From Boswellia sacra (taxonomy: Eukaryota; Streptophyta; Magnoliopsida; Sapindales; Burseraceae): a stretch of DNA of 64,000 nt. Below, piece after piece: positions 57,182-64,000 of the stretch (position 1 is the stretch's first letter; each line of letters opens with the position of its first letter). Under the pieces are notes generated by a model. It had not been told where the DNA came from. It ran no database searches and saw only the letters and a list, made by a program, of their open reading frames with translations. The stretch is taken from contig SNVD02001278.1 of the NCBI GenBank assembly GCA_013180625.2, positions 1 to 64,000 on the forward strand, read 5' to 3'. The position numbers were made by a program, and so were the translations under genes.

Positions 57182-58278
57182 GATTTAATCGGTGATACAC
57201 ATTTTGTATTGTTCATAAATTTCCATCTCAAATGGAAGTCTTTCTTATTTTATAAATCTTTTTTCATTTCTTTTTGAAAACTTGTGTTACATATGCAGTG
57301 TCTGGGCAATATCCAATTGCTTGAGTTCTTATCTGCCCTGAAGTGACTTTAGTAGCCTGTCATGAGGCCATAATTCCCCTTTGTCTAAATTCTAGATATA
57401 CAGTGCAAATGGGAACTCTCATAAGATACCTGCATCTTTTTCTAGTTATATAACCTATAAGTATCGTTCAATAATTGCATATATTTGATATGACGTGCTC
57501 TTTATCAGAGCTGGGGGGCTTATTATTCTTAAGCTAGAGCATAGTTGGACTGTCTGACTTAACAAAAATGTATTATTCTAAATTTGGGCTGATTAGTTGA
57601 GTTGTTTTTAGGAGTGTTTAGTGCATAGTTGATTTGTTCTATCTAATCTGGTTACCCTGGGCGGTGCTTTACTGCTATTATGTAGCATTCATGTGGCCTG
57701 GCTTTATTTATCGTATTTTGGTCTCTATTCTCCATAACATGGAGAATTGAAGGTATTGTTTGGGGAATTGAAGAAGGATTGGTCCAAGTTATCCTTACAA
57801 TCGATATTGTTTGATGAGCTTTAGTTTGAAAAATTTTGCCTGAATATTTCTCTGTGTTTCATCTAAGGGCCTTGATTGTATGTGTTAATGTAGGACTTAT
57901 AGGACCTGGTTTTTAAATTATGTTCGTTTTGGGGGGATTATGGTTTCTGGCGGCATGTCTTAAATGTATCACGTCTTTCTTTTAGCAAACTCCTTGTCCA
58001 CCTCTTCATAAATCAATTTTTGACTAATATAAATTTTTCATATCTCATCCTAAAAGGTGCAGGGAATTATATGTTATTTCATAAATAAAGAGTTTGGATC
58101 AGTTTCTATACTTATTTTTTTGAGTCGATAATCTATTACCAATATATATTTACTTTTAGGCTACTTTGAATATCTGCTGAAGCTGAATTGGATTTGTGCT
58201 TCCATGGTTTTAACAGTGCAAACAATGCCATTTCTTTAAGTTTTTAAATCTGCATTTGGTCCGTAATTGGTAATATAG

Positions 58279-58381
58279 GTTAGAAGAGCTCAACTCAAAT
58301 TGTCTTGAACAGAAGAAGCTTAATGCTACACTACGAATTGATTTAGCAGAACAAGAAGAACTGAATGAATCTTTCAAAGAG
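58279..58381 (+). CDS. Host gene exon, coiled-coil protein (part 2)
   Basis: A 103-bp exon with an AG acceptor (58277-58278) and a GT donor (58382-58383). Continuing the phase of the previous exon it encodes RLEELNSNCLEQKKLNATL and then IDLAEQEELNESFKE, a heptad-like Leu/Glu-rich coiled coil. The intron between the two exons is 1448 bp and has no other gene. SIRE-C begins 291 bp downstream, in the next intron. No downstream exon of the same protein is visible in the window. Confidence 0.65.
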
Positions 58382-58672
58382 GTATCATCTATGATACTTC
58401 AATTTCTAAGTCAATTTTAGAACATTGGTCATTGGCTTTTTTCTTTAGTTAAAATAAGAATTATTGTTTACTCTCTATGGACCAAAAAGAATTGACATAC
58501 TTTCATAATATGTTCTGTGTCTTCTACACTACAATTTCTATTGGTGTCATTGACATGGTATTGGTATTGTTGAAATGGTCAGATCACATGTTGAGCATTT
58601 TAGAGTGTTGCACCATGGTGGAGACTGTGGCAGAGATTTTAATTTCAATTTTTTATTTTTTAAACTTTGTTG

Positions 58673-60559
58673 TGTTGATCCAAGCATGGCAACCCAAGAG
58701 GGGGGGGTGAATTAGGTTTTTATTTATAAAAACTGATTTAGAAAACTTTTCTTGAAAGATCAAAATTATTTAACTCTTTCTTTGAGAATAAAGGTGAAAA
58801 AGATGAAAATAGAATGCAATCAAGAGAATACAAATAAAGAACAATCACAAGTACAAGTAAATATAAAGAGGAAAGGGATAGAGAGAGTGCAAACTCAATT
58901 TACGTGGTTCGGCAAACCTTGCCTACGTCCACGGGCTCCTAGCTCCACGAGCTAAGCTTTCCACTAAGTTGTAGAAATTTTTACAACTTGCTTGATGAAC
59001 AACCTCACCAAGACGTTTTCTTCCAACTCTTGATAACACCACACCAAGAGTTCTTCTTGATAAACAACCTCACCAAGGCAACTTCCTTCAACCCTTGATA
59101 ACACCACACCAAGAGTTCTTCTTGATGAACAACCTCACCAAGGCAACTTTCCTCAACTCTTGATAACACCACACCAAGAGTTCTCTTGATGAACAACTTC
59201 ACCAAGGCAACTTTCTTCAACCCTTGATAACACAACCAGAGTTTTTCTTGATAAACAACCTCACAAAGGAAAGAGTTCTCTCAAGGATAACTTTTATCCT
59301 TTACAAGTAGATCTCACTCTCACCACAATACAAGAACAAGGATAATTTTTACAACAAAAATACAACTCTCTTCAAAGAGTAGATAAAGAATATAAAAGCT
59401 CTCTAGACTTGATATTTCTTTTGTTTTTTGCTTGATAGATGCTTCTCTTGCTCTTTTCTTTTTTTGTTTTTTACTTGCTGAATGCATGGGAGAAGGGCTC
59501 CTTTTATAGGCAAATGAGATGAACTTAATCAAGTGAAGACACCATCTCCAAATTTTCTGTCCATCATAAAAACTGTAATTTTCTCTGCCATTTTTGTCAA
59601 TGTTTCGTTTGAAATTTAAAAATATAGAAAACATAAAAATCTGCACATTTGAATAAGCTTTCCAATGCATCAAGAATCAAGTCATTTGGATATCTGTAGC
59701 TGAAGATATGGCCAAAACACCATTCGGTGCTCATGTGACTTGATTTTTCTTTCTTGTGTCAGTCCACCGAATTGAATGATAATTCTGTCAGCATTACGTT
59801 TGAAATTTGAATTTATTCAAAACATAAAAGATCTGCATATTTGAATAATCTTTCCAACGCATCAAGAACCAAGTCATTTGGATATCTGTAGCTTAATATA
59901 TGGCCAAAACACCATTCGGTGCTCATGTGACTTGATTTTTCTTTCATGTGTCAGTCCACCCACTTGCATGTGTATTATGTCAGCCTTCTGTTTGAAATTT
60001 GAATTTCTTCAAAGAATATGAAATCTGCTCCATTGAATGATCTTTCCAATTCCACAAGAATCAAGTCATTTGGATATCTCAAACTCAAGATATGGATAAA
60101 ATATCATTCGGTGCTCAAATGAGTTGATTTTTCTTCTCTGTGTCAGTCCACCGCATTGCATGTCAATTATGTCGGCCTTCTCTTTGAAATTTGAATTTCT
60201 TCAAAACATATGAAATGTGTTTCATTAAGTCCTCTTTCCAATGACACAAGAATCAAGTTATTTTGATTTTTTTAGCTCAAGATATGTCCAAAAGAGTATT
60301 CAGTGCTCATGTCAGCTGCTTCCATTTGTCTTTCAACTTGCATGATGATTTGGATAACCTTGCACTTGTTCTTAAACTTTGGTGCCTTTAACATGTAGTC
60401 TTCTCCTTAGCTTCAACACTTCATTTTAATAAGCCTTTTCTTGAGTTTACAATTATTTCAAGGATATTACTCTTGCACATAAATAAACATGTTAGTAAAT
60501 CACAATGAATCAATGTGTATTGTTATCATCAAAATTATCATGTAGCCTTAGGGCTAATA
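58673..60559 (-). repeat. Left LTR of SIRE-C
   Basis: Plus-strand start TGTTGATCCAAGC, end GGGCTAATA (normal copies end GGGCTAACA). It is the inverse of 1741-3649. It contains about five units of the 66-bp tandem repeat (58990-59270). Confidence 0.85.
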
Positions 60560-60949
60560 ATCTCCCCCTTTTTGATGATGACAAACCATTGATTGCTTTC
60601 AAATAATATCTAAAATAAAGAATGAAAATAAAATCAAGAATAAACAAAAAATGGCACTTGTTATGAATATAAGCAATCCAACTATTTCTCCCCCTTTTGT
60701 TATCATCAAAAAGATGTAATCAAAATAACTACTCCCCCTAAATATATTCTCCCCCTTAACATATGCTACTATTCAAAGATTATCATATTAAAGCAAAATT
60801 AAGACATATCCAACATGCCTAATTCTTTTCTAATTATGCAAAATCTATCTTGACTAAGGGGTTTAGTCATATTTGGGTCTAGGGATTAATTCCCAAACTT
60901 GATTTCTCTCAAATTGGTTTAATTCTTCTTGCATAGCCAAAATCGAACT
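60560..60949 (-). other. Internal remnant of SIRE-C
   Basis: Polypurine tract (complement of ATCTCCCCCTTTTTG) at its left edge, further GGGGGAG-type tracts, and at the right edge the first codons of RT. The junction TTTAGTCATATTTGGGTCTA (about 60865-60884) is the inverse of the SIRE-A junction at 1416-1440. No gene. Confidence 0.75.
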
Positions 60950-62708
60950 TGTTGACCCAGGTATGGCAACCCAAGAGGGGTGGTGAATTGGGTTTTTATT
61001 TATCAATACGAAATTAGAAAACTTTTCTTGAAAGATCAAAATTATTTAACTCTTTCTTTGAGAATAAAGGTAAAGAAGATGAAAATAGACTGTAATCAAT
61101 AGAATAACAATAAAGAACAATCACAAGTGCAAGTAAATGTAAAGAGAATAGGGATAGAGAGAGCGCAAACTCAATTTACGTGGTTCGACAAACCTTGCCT
61201 ACGTCCACGGGCTCCTAGCTCCACGAGCTAAGCTTTCCACTAAGTTGTAGAAATCTTTACAACTTGCTTGATGAACAACCTCACCAAGACTTTTTCCTTT
61301 AACTCTTGATAACACCACACCAAGAGTTCTTCTTGATGAACAACCTCACCAAGGCAACTTCCTTCAACTCTTGATACCACCACACCAAGAGTTCTTCTTG
61401 ATGAACAACCTCACCAAGGCAACTTTCTTCAACTCTTGATAACATCACACCAAGAGTTCTTCTTGATGAACAACCTCACCAAGGAAAGAGTTCTTTCAAG
61501 GATAACTTTTATCCTTTACAAGAAGATCTCACTCTCACCACAATACAAGAACAAAGTAAATTTTTTCAACAAAAGTACAACTCTTTTTAAAGAGTAGATA
61601 AAGAATATAAAAGCTCTCTAGACTTGATATTTCTCTTGCTTTTTGCTTGATAAAATGCTTCTCTTGCACTACTTGAATGCATGGGAGAATGGCTCCTTTT
61701 ATAGGCAAATGAGATGAACTTAAGCAAGTGAAGACACCAACTCCAAATTTTCTGCCCACCATAAAAACCGTAATCTTGTCTTCCATTTTTGTCAATGTTC
61801 CGTTTGAAATTTGAAAATCTGCAAAACATTTCGTCTAATTTGAATAAAATTTCCAACGCATCAAGAATCAAGTCATTTGGATATCTGTAGCTCAAGATAT
61901 GGCCAAAACACCATTCGGTGCTCATGTGACTTGATTTTTCTTTCTTGTTTCAGTCCACCAAATTGAATGATAATTCTGTCAGCCTTCCGTTTGAAATTTG
62001 AATTTCTTCAAAACATAAAATATCTGAATATTTGAATAAGCTTTCCAAAACATTAATAATCAAAGTATTTGGATATCTCTATCTTAAGATATGGCCAAAA
62101 CACCATTCGGTGCTCATGTGAGTTGATTTTTCTTCTTTGTGTCAGTCCACCAAATTGCATGTCAATTATGTCGGCCTTCTGTTTGAAATTTGAATTTTTT
62201 CAAAACATATGAAATGTTATTCATTAAGTCATCTTTCCAATGCCGCAAGAATCAAGTCATTTTGATTTTTCTAGCTCAAGATATGTCCAAAGGAGTATTC
62301 AGTGCTCATGTCAGCTGCTTCCATTTGTCTTTCAACTTGGATGATGATTTGGACAACCTTGCACTTGAAATTTGAATTTCATTAAAACATATGAAATGTT
62401 ATAAATTGAGTAAGCTTTCCAAAGGCTCAAAACTCACGTCATTTGGATATTTGTAGAGATATATATGACCAATTGATTGAACATTGCTCATGTGTCATAT
62501 TCCTTGAGTCAATCCTTGTTCTTAAACTTTGGTGCCTTTAACATGTAGTCTTCTCCTTAGCTTCAACACTTCATTTTAATAAGCTCTTCTTGATTTTAAA
62601 ATTATTTCAATGATCTTACTCTTGCACATAAATAAACATGTTAGTAAATCTCAATTAATCAATGTGTATTGTTATCATCAAAATTATCATGTAGCCTTAG
62701 GGCTAACA
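60950..62708 (-). repeat. Right LTR of SIRE-C
   Basis: Plus-strand start TGTTGACCCAGG, end GGGCTAACA. About four units of the 66-bp tandem repeat (61262-61490). Confidence 0.85.
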
Positions 62709-62725
62709 ATCTCCTCCTTTACAAG

Positions 62726-62775
62726 TTTATCAAATTGAACATGGCAGTGAAGTTACCTATCATGGTCCTGGTCAG
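62726..62775 (+). pseudogene. Lipoate octanoyltransferase (LipB/LIP2-type) exon fragment
   Basis: A 50-bp exon-like segment with an AG acceptor (62724-62725) and a GT donor (62776-62777). It encodes YQIEHGSEVTYHGPGQ. Octanoyltransferases carry an RGG-x-x-TYHGPGQ signature; here the arginine is histidine and the second glycine is serine, both explicable by G-to-A changes. The pyrimidine tract before the acceptor (CTCCTCCTTT) is the polypurine-tract remnant of SIRE-C read from the other strand. No flanking exons of this gene are visible, so it is probably a relic. Confidence 0.6.
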
Positions 62776-62777
62776 GT

Positions 62778-64000
62778 AAAACATTCATATTTCACCTTCC
62801 GTGTTGAGAAAATTAGATCAAAATTGAATTTTGCTGCTAATTAATTAATTAATATCCCATCGTGACAAGGTGTTGGTGTCCTATTTGCTATATCTAGATT
62901 AGTTGCAAAAATTATACTTAGAAGTGGAGTTGGCAGTAGATTATATTTCAGATTTTCTACTAGAGCTCGTGATTGCTTGGGGTTCTTGCGCCATGGTTCC
63001 AACCAATGATTTTTCTTTTTTCATATAATTTGGTACTTTGTCGATTGTTTCATGAGCATATAATTATTTTTTCATTTCCATTCGAAAACCAAATACAGCA
63101 GAGAATACTGTGGCCACATTAACACACTAACTTGCTTAATTGAAGCTTGTAACTACTTGCTTTACGATTATGGCCACATTAACACTTTAATCACATGACT
63201 CGTTATAATCTTTATCTAGTAGAGCACACATAAGTTTTGAAATAACTTTTTTCATTTAAATATATATATGCTATTGTACTCTTGTAAGATGCATCGTTGA
63301 AAGTGGATATTGTTGGATATGATAATAAGTTGGTTGTGATATGTCTGTGTGTGTGTGTGTGTGTAGTTGTATGGTCATGTATTTTGTAAGTTGTGATTTT
63401 TCTTGTAATGTTTGCTTAGCTCCAATCCTACACGGATAATCTTTTGTGAATTTTTTCCAATTAACATATAGCTATCTAAAAAATCTGGGCTAGAATATAT
63501 AATCTCCGTATCCCATCTATGTATAATCTCCTTCTTGTTTCCCTTTGATAGTATCTAGCTTCGCAAATTGCCATTTTTTGGAGCTTTGGATACCTTAGTC
63601 ACTATCTAAAACCTTAGTGCTTTTTTTATGGTTTTTACTTGGTAGAAATTTAATAGAAAAGTAAATGGTGCATGTCTAGCTACTTTTCATATTACTGAAT
63701 GCATCTAAAATGTTATTGATCATTCTACATTGGCCAATACTGCTTCAAGCTTTATGTATCTTACAATGTCTTCTTTATATTAACTATTGAAATGTTGAAG
63801 TATTTACATTCTTATTGCTAAATTTGGCCTCTAATAACTACAGTTGATTCTGCACATGAGTCTACTGAGTCTAATGAAAAGTTTTAGATCTATGAGATAT
63901 GCAATGCGGATGAGGTAATGGTTTTTCTGGTTTAGATGATTTGAGTATCTACAAAATGTAATCGTGCATCCTACTTTTAAGCATAGCAAATGGAGAAACT
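62778..64000. other. Unassigned host sequence at the right edge
   Basis: AT-rich, no supported gene; reads like intron sequence. A (GT)n run lies at about 63346-63363. Confidence 0.5.

Larger units (their letters stand above)
58673..62720 (-). mobile_element. SIRE-C: rearranged SIRE-like element, two LTRs and two polypurine tracts
   Basis: Two LTRs of the SIRE-A family in the same orientation (58673-60559 and 60950-62708) enclose only 390 bp of internal sequence. The internal part runs from the start of RT (next to the right LTR) to the polypurine tract (next to the left LTR) and has the same RT/RNase H deletion as SIRE-A. There is no primer site or 5' leader after the right LTR; instead that LTR has its own polypurine-tract remnant outside (62709-62720, ATCTCCTCCTTT). 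Both LTRs are therefore 3'-type, as expected from recombination or template switching between two copies. Confidence 0.8.

Overview
This is eudicot nuclear DNA. It is AT-rich and consists almost entirely of nested transposable elements, with a little split host-gene sequence at the right edge. I see no tRNA, rRNA, CRISPR array or bacterial feature. The species cannot be named from the window. Most element genes run on the minus strand and carry nonsense and frameshift mutations.

Layout. 1-3649: 3' part of a Ty1/copia SIRE-like element on the plus strand (SIRE-A), ending in a 1.9 kb LTR that sits inside the LTR of a second SIRE-like element. 3650-42083: that second element (SIRE-B, minus strand), split by a 29.4 kb insertion. 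The insertion (4540-33969) is an Athila-type Ty3/gypsy element (Athila-1, minus strand, tRNA-Asp primer site). Athila-1 is itself interrupted twice: in gag by CACTA-1 (13550-25373, TSD TTT), which in turn holds a third gypsy element (16843-22800, TSD ATATT); and in its 5' LTR by CACTA-2 (27123-33917, TSD GCA). 42084-44847: internal fragment of another Athila copy (Athila-3). 44848-56669: Athila-2, with a triplicated 3' LTR and a 5' LTR. 56670-64000: host sequence with two in-phase coiled-coil exons, a rearranged SIRE-like insertion (SIRE-C, 58673-62720) and a lipoate octanoyltransferase-like exon fragment.

Most interesting content. Between pol and the 3' LTR, where env-like genes of Athila elements usually lie, Athila-1 and Athila-2 both carry a two-gene cassette: (i) a basic, cysteine-rich protein (CRP) resembling the small nucleic-acid-binding proteins of filamentous plant RNA viruses (carla-, viti- and allexivirus type), some of which are known silencing suppressors; and (ii) an intronless LOG-type cytokinin-activating phosphoribohydrolase. 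The LOG gene of Athila-1 is a complete 216-codon ORF with its signature motifs, although the neighbouring pol is full of stops. A third, uninterrupted CRP gene lies inside CACTA-1 in retroelement-like 3' sequence without LOG, which suggests that CRP joined this lineage before LOG. I infer an accessory module of a retrotransposon family (silencing suppression plus cytokinin activation); function is untested.

CACTA-2 carries exon-intron pieces of several host genes (cullin-3 first exon, a leucine-rich-repeat exon, an RBR-type RING exon and an unidentified three-exon fragment), all on the minus strand, and no visible transposase: a Pack-CACTA. Tracts near 42.1-44.6 kb and 52.84-53.23 kb are unusually dense in small indels compared with sister copies and may contain assembly errors.
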